This document shows, piece after piece, positions 17,390 through 26,472 of a stretch of 64,000 nucleotides of DNA. The position numbers and the translations under genes were made by a program. Each line of letters opens with the position of its first letter. The first letter of the stretch is position 1. Origin of the DNA: Candidatus Sulfotelmatobacter sp. (GTDB lineage: Bacteria > Acidobacteriota > Terriglobia > Terriglobales > Acidobacteriaceae); contig DASYBM010000004.1 in the NCBI GenBank assembly GCA_036500765.1, forward strand, positions 930,001-994,000, given 5' to 3'. The notes below the pieces were generated by a model. It was given only the letters and a program-made list of their open reading frames with translations, ran no database searches and was not told the origin of the DNA.

Positions 17390-18862
17390 ATGCAATCTCC
17401 CAAAGATCCCGAGTCGAGTTCTCCCACCCTCATCCGCGGGATGGGTCTCGGCAGTGCAACTGCGCTGAACATGATCGATATGATCGGCGTGGGACCGTTT
17501 ATTACCATGCCGCTGGTCGTGGCCGCCATGGGCGGACCGCAGGCGTTGCTGGGATGGATTGTTGGAGCTCTGCTGGCGGTTTGCGATGGACTAGTTTCGG
17601 CGGAATTAGGCGCAGCGCTGCCAGCCTCTGGCGGAACGTACCGCTATCTGCGCGAGATGTATGGACCGCAGAAATGGGGACGCTTGATTTCATTCCTGTT
17701 CATCTGGCAGGTGTCGTTCTCCGCGCCATTATCTATCGCCACCGGATGCCTCGGCCTGGCGGGATACGCCGCCTATTACTGGCCGGAACTAGACACGGTC
17801 TATGCCCATCACGACGCGGCGCTGGACATTCCGGGAGCCGGGGCGCTGCAGGTAAGTTGGATCGTCACGCCGGGAACCGCTGTTGCCATATTGATTTGCC
17901 TCTTTACTGTGCTTCTGCTTTACCGTCGCATCACCGCGATTGGACGGCTTTCGAACATCTTATGGTTCGGCGTGATGGGGACAATAGGCTGGATCATCTT
18001 CGCCGGCCTCACGCACTTCAACGCCGCGCAGGCCTTCGATTTTCCCCCGGGCGCGTTCACGCTTTCTCATAAATTCTGGACCGGGCTCGGCGGAGCCATG
18101 CTCATCGCCACCTACGATTATTGGGGCTATTACAACGTGAGCTTCCTGGGCGACGAGATCAAAGACCCGGCCAATAATATTCCGCGCGCGCTCCTGCTTT
18201 CCATTCTTCTGGTCGCGTGTCTATATCTAATGATGAATGTCTGCATCCTGGCCGTCGTGCCTTGGCGCGAGATGCTGGCAGCGGGACAAAACAATAGCGG
18301 CCTGTATGTGGTGTCGCTATTCATGCAAAGAATTTATGGCCCGTGGGCGGCGCGGCTAGTGACTGGATTGGTGATGACCACAGCATTCGCCTCCGTATTT
18401 TCGCTGATGCTGGGGTACTCGCGGGTGCCTTATGCGGCGGCCAAGGACGGCAACTATTTCAAGGCTTTTGCCAAAGTGCATCCCGTGTATCGCTTCCCCC
18501 ATGTTTCGCTTTTGGCGTTGGGGGTGGTGGCGGCGGCATTCTGTTTTTTGCGCTTAAAAGATGCGATCGCTGCACTCGTAGTAATTCGATTGATCCTGCA
18601 ATTTCTAGTGCAGGCCGTGGGGCTGATCGTGTTGCGAATTCGCCGCCCGGAAATGCCTCGGCCCTTCCGTATGTGGTTTTATCCCTTACCGGCATTGCTG
18701 GCGATTTCGGGATTTCTTTTTATTTTGTTCAGGCGGGAAAACTGGCAAAAGGAAATGCGCTATGCCGCGGCGATTCTGCTGACCGGCGTGATCATCTACT
18801 TGATTCGCGCCTGGAAGGAATCGCAGTGGCCGTTTGCCAAAGACCTGCAAACAAATTCTTAA
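17390..18862 (+). CDS. APC-family amino acid permease
   Basis: A 490-residue integral membrane protein with about 12 helices. The first helix region, GSATALNMIDMIGVGPFITMPLV, contains the unwound-helix glycine motif of APC transporters. It is followed by ASGGTYRYLREMYGPQKWG, characteristic of amino-acid permeases. Later GGAMLIATYDYWGYYNVSFLGDEIKDP matches the helix 6/7 region with the conserved Glu. It probably imports an amino acid or exchanges amino acids or amines. A 119-bp gap with degenerate GATCAGTGATCA-type repeats precedes it, and the start codon is ATG. Confidence 0.87.
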   Translation: MQSPKDPESSSPTLIRGMGLGSATALNMIDMIGVGPFITMPLVVAAMGGPQALLGWIVGALLAVCDGLVSAELGAALPASGGTYRYLREMYGPQKWGRLISFLFIWQVSFSAPLSIATGCLGLAGYAAYYWPELDTVYAHHDAALDIPGAGALQVSWIVTPGTAVAILICLFTVLLLYRRITAIGRLSNILWFGVMGTIGWIIFAGLTHFNAAQAFDFPPGAFTLSHKFWTGLGGAMLIATYDYWGYYNVSFLGDEIKDPANNIPRALLLSILLVACLYLMMNVCILAVVPWREMLAAGQNNSGLYVVSLFMQRIYGPWAARLVTGLVMTTAFASVFSLMLGYSRVPYAAAKDGNYFKAFAKVHPVYRFPHVSLLALGVVAAAFCFLRLKDAIAALVVIRLILQFLVQAVGLIVLRIRRPEMPRPFRMWFYPLPALLAISGFLFILFRRENWQKEMRYAAAILLTGVIIYLIRAWKESQWPFAKDLQTNS

Positions 18863-18903
18863 CCACAGAGGACACGGGGAACGCCGAGGCGGCCCGACAA
18901 TAA

Positions 18904-20175
18904 ATGGCAGATCAGATTTCAGTTCCGATAGTCGGGCCGGCAAATCTTCGGCGCACCGACCCGGCGTGGGCGCCGCTGGGCGAGCCGTTATTTCGCTCGC
19001 TATGGATTGCAGCGGTCATTTCCTATACCGGAACTTGGATGCAAAACGTCGGCGCAGGCTGGCTGATGACGCAGCTCACCACTTCGCCGCTCATGGTGAG
19101 CCTGGTGCAAGCAGCGGCTGCGGTGCCAGTGTTCCTGGTGGTGTTGCCCGCTGGTGCGCTGGCCGACATGGTGGATCGGCGGCGGCTCTTGCTCTTCACA
19201 CAGAGCTGGATGGTCGTGGCCTCGGCGGCCCTGGGCGTATTGACGCTGCTGCACGCGGTGAATCCGTGGGTGCTGCTGATTTTTACGTTTCTGCTGGGCC
19301 TGGGCGCGGTAATGAATGATCCGGCGTGGCAGGCGATTACGCCCGACGTGGTTTCTCCCGCACGACATGCTTCAGCAGTTGCGCTAAACTCAGCCGGATT
19401 CAACGTGGCGCGGGCAGTGGGTCCGGCACTGGGCGGTCTGATCGTGGCATCGGCAGGATCAGGGTCGTCGTTTCTATTGAACGCCGCGTCATTCTTTGGC
19501 GTCATTGTCTTCTTGCGCAAGTGGCGACAGCCGCCGCATGATCCCCTGCCCAGGCAAAATCTCTACGATGCGATTGCCGAGGGCTTTCGCTACGTTCGCG
19601 GCGCGCCCGAGGTTCGCTCGGTATTGATTCGCACCGGCGCGTTCAGCGTGGGGGCAACATCCTTGCTGGCGCTGCTTCCGCTGATTTGCCAGCCTCACGG
19701 CGCGCAGGGCTACGGCTTCCTGTTAACCTGCTTCGGTCTGGGAGCCCTTGCAGGCGCCGCTCTGCTGCCTCGGCTGCGCCTGCGTTATTCGGTCGACTGG
19801 CTGGTTGCGGGCGCGACCGTCATTTTCGCCGTCATGACGTTCCTGGCCGGACAAACTCATATCTTCGAACGGCTCTGTCTGATATTGTTTACCGCGGGCG
19901 CGGCATGGATCGGCATTCTGGCCTGCTTCAACGTGGTTGCGCAGACTATGTGTCCGTCCTGGATGCGGGCGCGGGCGCTCTCCATGTACTTGCTGGTATT
20001 GCAGGGCGGCATGGCCCTGGGCAGCGCCGTCTGGGGAGAACTAGCGGCGCGCCAGGGCGTGCCGGCGGCGCTGGCATGGTCGGCGCTGGCGATGGTGGTG
20101 GGCCTGGCCAGCATCCGGCGGCATCGGCTAACCGCGGCAGAGATGAAAATGGCTCCAGCGGTCGTAAGAGACTAA
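18904..20175 (+). CDS. MFS transporter, EntS-like (MFS_3) exporter
   Basis: A 423-residue, 12-helix major-facilitator protein. The N terminus LWIAAVISYTGTWMQNVGAGWLM is the hallmark of the MFS_3 (enterobactin exporter-like) group, and ALADMVDRRRLLLFTQ is the loop 2-3 motif. RAVGPALGGLIVASAGSGSSF and a C-terminal MALGSAVWGELAARQG match the same group. Likely function is proton-driven export of a small molecule, ligand unknown. It lies 41 bp after the APC permease and may be co-transcribed with it. Confidence 0.87.
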   Translation: MADQISVPIVGPANLRRTDPAWAPLGEPLFRSLWIAAVISYTGTWMQNVGAGWLMTQLTTSPLMVSLVQAAAAVPVFLVVLPAGALADMVDRRRLLLFTQSWMVVASAALGVLTLLHAVNPWVLLIFTFLLGLGAVMNDPAWQAITPDVVSPARHASAVALNSAGFNVARAVGPALGGLIVASAGSGSSFLLNAASFFGVIVFLRKWRQPPHDPLPRQNLYDAIAEGFRYVRGAPEVRSVLIRTGAFSVGATSLLALLPLICQPHGAQGYGFLLTCFGLGALAGAALLPRLRLRYSVDWLVAGATVIFAVMTFLAGQTHIFERLCLILFTAGAAWIGILACFNVVAQTMCPSWMRARALSMYLLVLQGGMALGSAVWGELAARQGVPAALAWSALAMVVGLASIRRHRLTAAEMKMAPAVVRD

Positions 20176-20218
20176 GTCGTCGATTTCAAGATTTCAAAAC
20201 TAATAACCCAGGAGAACC

Positions 20219-20785
20219 ATGAGAAATAGATTGGGATTCGCGGTTTGTGGTTTGCTTTTGACGACCATGGCGGCAGCAGCACAAATGCCGAAACCCAAAG
20301 ACGACCACCGCACGGTGACTCAAATATTGGATAACTCTGTCCTCAACATGGAACACGAATTTGTACCGGCCGCCGAGGCCATGCCGGAAGACAAATACAA
20401 CTTCGCTCCCACCAATGGCGAGTTCAAGGGCGTGCGCACCTTTGCCGAACAGGTCAAGCACGTCGCGGCTGTCAATTACATGCTGGGAGCCGCGCTTCTC
20501 GAGCAGAAACCCCCTGTCGAGCTTGGCGGCGAGTCTGGACCAAACTCTATCGCCAGCAAAGCAGAGATTCTTAAGTTCCTGAAAGAGTCCTTCGAGTACG
20601 TCCACAAGGCAATTGCTACCATCAACGAAAAGAATCTTGCTGGAACCGTGAAGAGCCCGTTCGGCGAAGGAGCGGTGTCGCGCTTAGGGGTGGCAACCAT
20701 TGTGGTCGCGCACGGCTTCAACGGCTACGGCCAGATGGTTGAGTATCTCCGGATGAATGGAATCGTGCCGCCAGCCAGCCGGTAA
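20219..20785 (+). CDS. Exported DinB-family protein
   Basis: 188 residues with a signal peptide (MRNRLGFAVCGLLLTTMAAAA). The rest is an all-helical DinB-like four-helix bundle: VTQILDNSVLNMEHEF, EDKYNFAPTNGEFKGVRTFAEQVKHVAAVNYM and TIVVAHGFNGYGQMVEYLRMNGIVPP. The last segment carries the typical HxxxHxGQ-like region, here HGFNGYGQM, with the second metal His lost. DinB-type proteins bind metals or thiols. Exported versions are abundant in Acidobacteriota and have unknown roles. A strong AGGAG site precedes the ATG. Confidence 0.84.
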   Translation: MRNRLGFAVCGLLLTTMAAAAQMPKPKDDHRTVTQILDNSVLNMEHEFVPAAEAMPEDKYNFAPTNGEFKGVRTFAEQVKHVAAVNYMLGAALLEQKPPVELGGESGPNSIASKAEILKFLKESFEYVHKAIATINEKNLAGTVKSPFGEGAVSRLGVATIVVAHGFNGYGQMVEYLRMNGIVPPASR

Positions 20786-20813
20786 TCCAGCTCGGAAACG
20801 CCTGGGGGATGGC

Positions 20814-21026
20814 TTATGCGCGACGCCGGCGCGGAGCTGTCTTGAGCGCCATTCTTCCAGTTTGGTTCAGACCGCTACAGTGCTCCTCGAAGCTGATGCC
20901 GGGATCCTTCAAGAACCGTTCCGGATAAGTATTCAGAGCTTGCACGAAACTTTGAATCTCGCGGCGAACCTGTGCGTTGCCGGACAGCGAGTCTCCCGCC
21001 CTGTCTTCACTCTTTCTGGACTTCAT
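20814..21026 (-). CDS. Small hypothetical protein
   Basis: A 70-residue basic protein starting MKSRKSEDRAG. Its central QVRREIQSFVQALNTYPERF and DPGISFEEHCSGL form a coherent amphipathic helix followed by a short acidic segment. This reads as real protein, and I recall similar short ORFs in related genomes, but I cannot name a family. The frame is open further upstream, so the start is provisional. It faces the DinB gene convergently with a 28-bp gap. Confidence 0.5.
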   Translation of the reverse strand: MKSRKSEDRAGDSLSGNAQVRREIQSFVQALNTYPERFLKDPGISFEEHCSGLNQTGRMALKTAPRRRRA

Positions 21027-21221
21027 CTTCAACGCACCCTTGTTCAACGCGCCAATGCACGGAATCGAACTCCCGCACAGGGGACGACGGGCCTCGGACC
21101 ATGTTGTCGATGGTAGAAACACCGGGAACACAGATTAGTTTCTGGGGGAAACTTGAAGTTACCTGGAACCGCCATGCCGGTAAATGGCACCTTCAGGCTA
21201 CCGTTTTAAAAAGAAGACAGA

Positions 21222-22178
21222 TCAGGACTGTGCGAACGCAGCACGCGCCCCGCGCCCAGAGATCGAAGTGGGAATCAATTCGGCGGAGACTCGATTGCGC
21301 ACGAGATGATCGGCAACAAGCCTGCGCGCTTTCGCCAGGGACGCGCGCGGATCAAGAAAGATCAAAACCGAAGGGCCTGCGCCGCTCAGCACTGCTCCGA
21401 GAATTCCGTCCTTTCCTCTTAACTCCAGCAGGCAGGGCAGCAAAGGACACAGAGCAGCGCGGTAAGGTTGATGGATACGGTCTTCAAGAGCAGAAGCGAG
21501 CAGATCGGGACGCCCTTGCGTGAAGGCCGCAAGCAGGAGCATGGAATTCTGCACATTTGTGACGGCATCGGCTCGCGAGTATTGTGCGGGCAGAACGCGG
21601 CGCGCCTCTTCGGTCGACAGCGCCTGCTCCGGCACCGCCAGCAGCAGTGGCCACTTCCCTTTCGGGCGGATGCACGCGACCTGCGCTTCGGCTTCTCCCG
21701 ACATACGAGCGACCGTGAGGCCACCCATCCAGCACGCCGAGGCATTGTCTGGATGGTGCTCCCGACGCGACGCTTCGCCGACAATCTGCGCGTCAGTCCA
21801 GCGTAGGCGGCCGAAGTGTACCGCCATCGCAATGCCTGCCAACCGGGCCGCCGCCGAGGAACCGCAGCCCTTGCCGATCGGAATGTCATTCTCAATTCGC
21901 ACAGACAGCGGCGGAATGGTCTTTCCCGCACCCCTCAGTACTTCGCGGGAGGTATTCAGAATGAGATGTTCCTGAAGTTGTCCGCAAATTTCGCGATCCC
22001 GGCCATCGGCGACGACAGAAAATTCGTCCGCGGGGCGCGCGTCGATCTTGATGTAAAAGTCCATCGCGAGCGCAGCGGCGTCGAATGCCGGCCCAAGATT
22101 GGCGGACGTAGCCGGCAGCACAAGGCGGAGACGATCCCTCTTCAAACTAATTTTTCTGCCAGGCATGTTCAGGTTCAA
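21222..22178 (-). CDS. thrB: Homoserine kinase
   Basis: A 318-residue GHMP kinase. PATSANLGPAFDAAALAMD (about 22-40) is the homoserine-kinase N-terminal motif, PIGKGCGSSAAARLAG (100-115) is the phosphate-binding loop, and GAVLSGAGPSVLIFLDP is motif 3. The enzyme phosphorylates L-homoserine with ATP to give O-phosphohomoserine, the substrate of threonine synthase encoded just upstream in the same direction. It is the last gene of the minus-strand aspartate-family operon. The 95-bp gap from thrC is filled by a twin-hairpin repeat. Confidence 0.93.
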   Translation of the reverse strand: MNLNMPGRKISLKRDRLRLVLPATSANLGPAFDAAALAMDFYIKIDARPADEFSVVADGRDREICGQLQEHLILNTSREVLRGAGKTIPPLSVRIENDIPIGKGCGSSAAARLAGIAMAVHFGRLRWTDAQIVGEASRREHHPDNASACWMGGLTVARMSGEAEAQVACIRPKGKWPLLLAVPEQALSTEEARRVLPAQYSRADAVTNVQNSMLLLAAFTQGRPDLLASALEDRIHQPYRAALCPLLPCLLELRGKDGILGAVLSGAGPSVLIFLDPRASLAKARRLVADHLVRNRVSAELIPTSISGRGARAAFAQS

Positions 22179-22203
22179 TGTGTTAAAAGCACTGGCGCCC
22201 TAC

Positions 22204-22255
22204 TTGTAGCGCCGGCGTCTCGCCGGCTGTCGCGGGGGCGTCCCGCCCGCGCAGT
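22204..22255. repeat. Twin-hairpin REP-like element
   Basis: Two adjacent hairpins: GCCGGCG-TCT-CGCCGGC (22211-22227, perfect 7-bp stem) and CGCGGG...CCCGCG (22231-22251). They sit between thrC and thrB. The layout is that of a REP/dispersed palindrome and is not followed by a T-run. Confidence 0.7.
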
Positions 22256-22273
22256 CGGGCGCCATCATAAATT

Positions 22274-23644
22274 TCAAGATTTTTCAGCCTGCTCCAGCGC
22301 ACGCATCACCGCGTCCAGCGTGGCATCCAAAACGACAGGCGGACGACGAAGTTCGCTCATCGCAGAATTAGCGCTTTCGCCGGAACTTCCCTTGAACAAC
22401 TCCCCGCGATGAAATTCAATCGTGTAATCGGGATCCTTCAAGAGATTCCCCGTCAGAATAAGCACCACAGTTTCGTCCTTCTTCACAAACCCCTGCTTGA
22501 TCAAATTCTTCAATCCGGCGAGCGTGACTGCCGACGCCGGTTCGCACCCAATCCCTTCGGCGCCGATTTCTGCCTTGGCCTGTGCAATCTCGATTTCACT
22601 TACCTCTTCGCAGGCACCGCCAGCGGCTTCGAGAGCGTGAACCGCCTTCTTCCATGATGCGGGATTTCCAATGCGAATGGCGGTGGCGCGGGTCTCGGCC
22701 TGCACGCCGACTAGTCGCTTTCCCGCAGCTTCGCGCATCGTCCGCACCAGCGCGTTGGCGCCCTCGGCTTGAATAATGGACAACTTCGGCAAGCGAGGAA
22801 TCAATCCCAAGTCGCGCATCTCTACAAGCGCCTTGCCGATTGCTGAGCTATTCCCCAGGTTACCGCCGGGTACGATGATGTGTTCGGGCACTTGCCACCC
22901 GAGCTGTTCGAGCAATTCGAGGGCAAGTGTCTTCTGCCCCTCCAGACGAAAAGGATTGATTGAATTCAACTGGTAGACGGGCGCGCGCAGCACGAGTTCC
23001 TGCAACAGGCGCAGGCAGCCGTCGAAATCCGTGCGCAACTGGCAAGTGACGGCTCCGTAATCGAGCGCCTGAGAGAGTTTGCTCCAGGATATTTTTCCTT
23101 CCGGCACCAGAACCAGACTGCGCATTCCTCCCCGAGCAGCGTAAGCGGCCAAGGATGCCGACGTGTTGCCGGTGGACGCGCAGGCCACCCAGCGAAATCC
23201 CGCCATCCGCGCGAAGGTAGCGGCAACCGTCATCCCCGTGTCCTTAAAAGAGCCGGTAGGATTCAGTCCCTGATGCTTCGCCAACAGGCGCGGTACGCCT
23301 GTGATACGGGAGCACCGTGGAAGTTCGTACAGGGGCGTATTGCCCTCGCGCAGTGTGATCGCTTGCTCGTCGCTCTCCAGTGCGGGCAGCAGTTCGCGAA
23401 AGCGCCACACGCCGCTCTGATCGATCGTAGCCTGCGAGGGTCGGCGCTGGCGCCATATAGCTTTAAGATTATCCGCCGCCAACCCTGCATCTTTCCACTC
23501 TGGATACGTGATTTCCAGCAGATCGCCGCATTGAGCACAACGGAAATTCTGTGCAGCCTTATCACTCAACTTGCCGCAGGCGATGCATCGGAAGCGAAAA
23601 GCCGACTGCCGCACGCCCGGAGCAGAAGTGGAAGGTACAGGCAT
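22274..23644 (-). CDS. thrC: Threonine synthase
   Basis: A 456-residue PLP enzyme converting O-phosphohomoserine to threonine. It starts with a zinc ribbon (Cys20, Cys23, Cys36, Cys39: CIACGK and CAQCGD) found in one threonine-synthase group. LREGNTPLYELPR follows, then NPTGSFKDTGMTVA with the PLP Lys at 134, STGNTSASLAAYAARGG (phosphate loop), and VPGGNLGNSSAIGKAL. It lies nine bases after the cupin gene and upstream of thrB, so the pathway's last two steps share a transcript. Confidence 0.94.
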   Translation of the reverse strand: MPVPSTSAPGVRQSAFRFRCIACGKLSDKAAQNFRCAQCGDLLEITYPEWKDAGLAADNLKAIWRQRRPSQATIDQSGVWRFRELLPALESDEQAITLREGNTPLYELPRCSRITGVPRLLAKHQGLNPTGSFKDTGMTVAATFARMAGFRWVACASTGNTSASLAAYAARGGMRSLVLVPEGKISWSKLSQALDYGAVTCQLRTDFDGCLRLLQELVLRAPVYQLNSINPFRLEGQKTLALELLEQLGWQVPEHIIVPGGNLGNSSAIGKALVEMRDLGLIPRLPKLSIIQAEGANALVRTMREAAGKRLVGVQAETRATAIRIGNPASWKKAVHALEAAGGACEEVSEIEIAQAKAEIGAEGIGCEPASAVTLAGLKNLIKQGFVKKDETVVLILTGNLLKDPDYTIEFHRGELFKGSSGESANSAMSELRRPPVVLDATLDAVMRALEQAEKS

Positions 23645-23653
23645 GGGCCGGAC

Positions 23654-24154
23654 TTATTTCGGCTCCCGCAGATACTGGTCCGTCTTGTTGATCCAATCCG
23701 CACGCGGCGGATTGAACACATCGAGGTCGACCGTGTCTTCCATCGCCTCGGCCTTGTGCGGCATGTGGGCTGGAATGCAGAGCACCTCGCCGGCATGCAC
23801 CACGATCTCTTTACCGTCGATCCAGAACTTAAGTGCGCCGTCGAGGATGTAGGTGAGTTGCTCGTTGTGGTGGCTGTGCTCGGGCACGATGCATCCTTTC
23901 TTCAATAGAACGCGCGCCACCATAATTTCCTGCCCCACCACAAATTGCCGTTGCAGCAGCGGGTTCAGCTCTTCGAGTGGAATGGTGTGCCACGGGATGT
24001 ATTGCAGTTCCGCGGTAACGGCTCCATGCTTGGCGAAAACGCGCTCGGCGCGGGTGCGATTTTTCGTCTTCGACGCTGCTTTGGATTTCGTCGTCGTTGA
24101 TTTTAACTTGGATTTCGATTGCGATTTCAATTTGGATTTCGATTTCTTGGCCAT
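23654..24154 (-). CDS. Cupin protein with Lys/Ser-repeat N terminus
   Basis: 166 residues. The N-terminal 30 or so are a low-complexity basic repeat (MAKKSKSKLKSQSKSKLKS and on). The body is a single cupin: VPEHSHHNEQLTYILDGALKF gives the His-His-Glu metal site, and IPAHMPHKAEAMEDT gives the second cupin motif with its His. The ATG at 24154 is preferred over an in-frame GTG at 24169. It sits inside the aspartate-family operon, 9 bp before thrC and 32 bp after the aminotransferase. Its role there is unknown; small cupins can bind metabolites or act as isomerases or dioxygenases. Confidence 0.85.
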   Translation of the reverse strand: MAKKSKSKLKSQSKSKLKSTTTKSKAASKTKNRTRAERVFAKHGAVTAELQYIPWHTIPLEELNPLLQRQFVVGQEIMVARVLLKKGCIVPEHSHHNEQLTYILDGALKFWIDGKEIVVHAGEVLCIPAHMPHKAEAMEDTVDLDVFNPPRADWINKTDQYLREPK

Positions 24155-24186
24155 GCGAATTGTACCCACTGACTCGATTTACCCCG

Positions 24187-25395
24187 TCACTTTTCCGAAT
24201 AAACCGCTCCCGGCGCGGTAACAGTTCTCTGCCATACCGTCGAAACCTTCACGATGCGCTCAACTGCTTCGTGCAGCACCGCCATCGACGAAGCGAAGGA
24301 AAAACGGATGAACTCTTTGCCCGCCGCTCCAAAAGCCGCGCCGGGAATGGCTGCGACGCCGGCTTCTTCCAGTAGAATCCGGCACAGATCTTCCGCGCTC
24401 ATGCCAGTACCCGCGATCTCGACCCAGGCATAGAAAGCGCCCTCTGGAGCCAGGCAGCGAAACCCCGGCACACGATTCAACTCGCGCACAAACTGTTGGC
24501 GGCGCCGCGTGAACTCGCCCACCATGTGCTCGGTGTTGCCCTCACGGTCGCGCAGCGCGTCAATCGCGGCATATTGCGTAAACTCGGCCACGCAAGTATA
24601 CGTGTTCACCGCCAACATCAACAACGCAGGCACCACCTCGGCCGGCGCCACCGTATAGCCCAAACGCCAACCCGTCATCGCAAAGCTCTTGGAGAACCCG
24701 TCAATGATCAGAGTGCGCTCGAGCATGCCCGGATAGCGCAGCATCGAGAGGTATTCGCCGTCGTAAATAATGCGCGCATAAATTTCATCGGACAGCACCC
24801 ACAGGTCATGCTTGACCGCGAGTTCGGCCAAGCCCCTTTGCACTGCATCGGTATACACCGTGCCCGTCGGATTGCCCGGCGAATTCGTGATCAGCATGCG
24901 CGTACGCGGCGTGATTTTCGATGCGACTTCCGCCAGGTCTGGCTGAAAACGATTGCGCGGGGATAGCGAAAATGGCACCGAAACCGCGCCCAGCCCCAGC
25001 GCGATCGAGGAATATCCAGGAAATCCGGGATCGGGATAAAGCACTTCGTCCCCCGGCTCAAGCAGCGCCATCATGGCGAAGAAGAGCGCGATCTTGCATC
25101 CCGGCGCGATCACGATCTTTTCCTGCGACACTGAAATGTTGCGCGTGCGCCCAAGGTACTGAGCAATTTCCTCGCGCAGCGCGGCGATACCAGCCACGGC
25201 GCAATAGCGGTCTTTGCCCTCCGCCAGCGCCTTCGCCGCCGACTCAATCACCGACTTGCCCGGATGAAAATCGGGCTCGCCTAATTCGAGATGGATAATG
25301 GAACGGCCCTGGGCCTCGAGTTCTTTGGCACGCGCGAATACTGAGAGCGCGCCCTCTCCACTCATAACCGACATTCTTGAAGCAATGGATCGCAT
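24187..25395 (-). CDS. Class I/II PLP aminotransferase (aspartate-type)
   Basis: 402 residues. ELGEPDFHPGKSVI and RYCAVAGIAALREEIA are the substrate-binding start, NSPGNPTGTV (171-180) and SDEIYARIIYDG carry the PLP-contact Asn and Asp/Tyr, and DGFSKSFAMTGWRLGY holds the PLP Lys at 236. The sequence type is AspC/tyrosine aminotransferase-like and probably uses aspartate or an aromatic amino acid with 2-oxoglutarate. The ATG at 25395 is chosen because residues read further upstream overlap the SDR gene and are unlike the family. It is the second gene of the operon, 46 bp after the SDR. Confidence 0.9.
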   Translation of the reverse strand: MRSIASRMSVMSGEGALSVFARAKELEAQGRSIIHLELGEPDFHPGKSVIESAAKALAEGKDRYCAVAGIAALREEIAQYLGRTRNISVSQEKIVIAPGCKIALFFAMMALLEPGDEVLYPDPGFPGYSSIALGLGAVSVPFSLSPRNRFQPDLAEVASKITPRTRMLITNSPGNPTGTVYTDAVQRGLAELAVKHDLWVLSDEIYARIIYDGEYLSMLRYPGMLERTLIIDGFSKSFAMTGWRLGYTVAPAEVVPALLMLAVNTYTCVAEFTQYAAIDALRDREGNTEHMVGEFTRRRQQFVRELNRVPGFRCLAPEGAFYAWVEIAGTGMSAEDLCRILLEEAGVAAIPGAAFGAAGKEFIRFSFASSMAVLHEAVERIVKVSTVWQRTVTAPGAVYSEK

Positions 25396-25441
25396 CGATT
25401 TCCGTTCTGTATTCTGAGCGTCGCCGTGAAAGCGACGGTCT

Positions 25442-26230
25442 TCAAAGTCCTTTATACGCTCCGCCGTCGACCAAAACAGTCTGGCCCGTAACATAGGACG
25501 CGCGCTCTGAGGCCAGCCATACCACCGTCGCAGCGAATTCGCGGGGATCGCCCACACGCTTTAATGCAGCATCGGCAGCCCATGCGTCCATAATTTCCTT
25601 CTCGCTTTTTCCTGACGCGGACGACCGCGCCTTCGCCAATTCTTTCAGACGATCGGTCGCGGTAAAGCCAGGTGCAACATTGTTGACCAGAATTCCGTCC
25701 TTACCAAATTCGTTGGCCAGGCTCTTCACCAATCCCACCACCGCCGCGCGGACCGCATTCGAAAGCACCAGGTCGGCCACCGGCTGTTTGGTCGTGATTG
25801 ACGTGATTGTGATGATGCGTCCCCATTGCCGGCGTTGCATATGAGGAATGACTTCGCGCGCAAAGTAAATCGTGCTCAGAAAATTCAACTCGATGGCACG
25901 CTGCCAATCCTCGCGCGTTGTGGCGAGAAATCCCTTGGCTGGAGGCCCTCCAGCGTTCGTGACGCAGATGTCGAGGCTGCCGAATTGCTGTACCACTTCT
26001 TCGACGAACTGCTTGACCGCCGTGGGATCGGCTACATCGAACGTCTCCGCAAACACAGTCGCGTTGCGCTGCTTGCGAATCTTTTCCGCAGCCGCGTGCA
26101 GCGTCTTCTGGGTGCGCGCGCACATGGCAATCCGGCAACCTTCAGCCGCAAAAGCCTCGGCCGTGGCCAGTCCGAGTCCCTGACTGGACGCCGCCACCAG
26201 CGCCACGCGATCTTTCAGACCGAGATCCAT
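25442..26230 (-). CDS. Atypical short-chain dehydrogenase/reductase
   Basis: A 262-residue Rossmann protein. The N terminus has an SDR-like nucleotide segment, VALVAASSQGLGLATAEAFA, and VTNAGGPPAKG replaces the usual NNAG. At the catalytic site the family's YxxxK is absent: the aligned segment is LVLSNAVRAAVVGLVKSLA, with Ser where Tyr is expected and Arg where Lys is expected. ITSIT supplies the Ser position. The C terminus, ASYVTGQTVLVDGGAYKGL, is normal. SDRs with SNxxR here form a recognised-looking subgroup whose chemistry I cannot state. It is the first gene of the aspartate-family operon. Confidence 0.87.
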   Translation of the reverse strand: MDLGLKDRVALVAASSQGLGLATAEAFAAEGCRIAMCARTQKTLHAAAEKIRKQRNATVFAETFDVADPTAVKQFVEEVVQQFGSLDICVTNAGGPPAKGFLATTREDWQRAIELNFLSTIYFAREVIPHMQRRQWGRIITITSITTKQPVADLVLSNAVRAAVVGLVKSLANEFGKDGILVNNVAPGFTATDRLKELAKARSSASGKSEKEIMDAWAADAALKRVGDPREFAATVVWLASERASYVTGQTVLVDGGAYKGL

Positions 26231-26472
26231 GCGCCGAGAATTATAAATGGTGATTGGACGCGGCTCTTTTGATCACGCGATGTCGAGGGCCGAGTTCCGC
26301 TCATGTGCAGGGCCAGGCACAACTCATGTGGGGACGGCCGCCTTCGGCCGTCCAAGCCTGAGCGAAGCTCGGCGCCAGATGCATATACGCTCGTTTGCGC
26401 CGGAATTCCTTTACTCACTCTTACACTTGCCCGCTCCGACCCGCCCCATTACTCTGAAAGTATGAGGTTCCC

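Noticed and set aside
21050-21090. tRNA-like minus-strand sequence GGGAGTTCGATTCC
   Set aside because: The T-loop resembles a tRNA, but the T-stem does not pair fully and no 7-bp acceptor stem or anticodon arm can be built from the surrounding bases.
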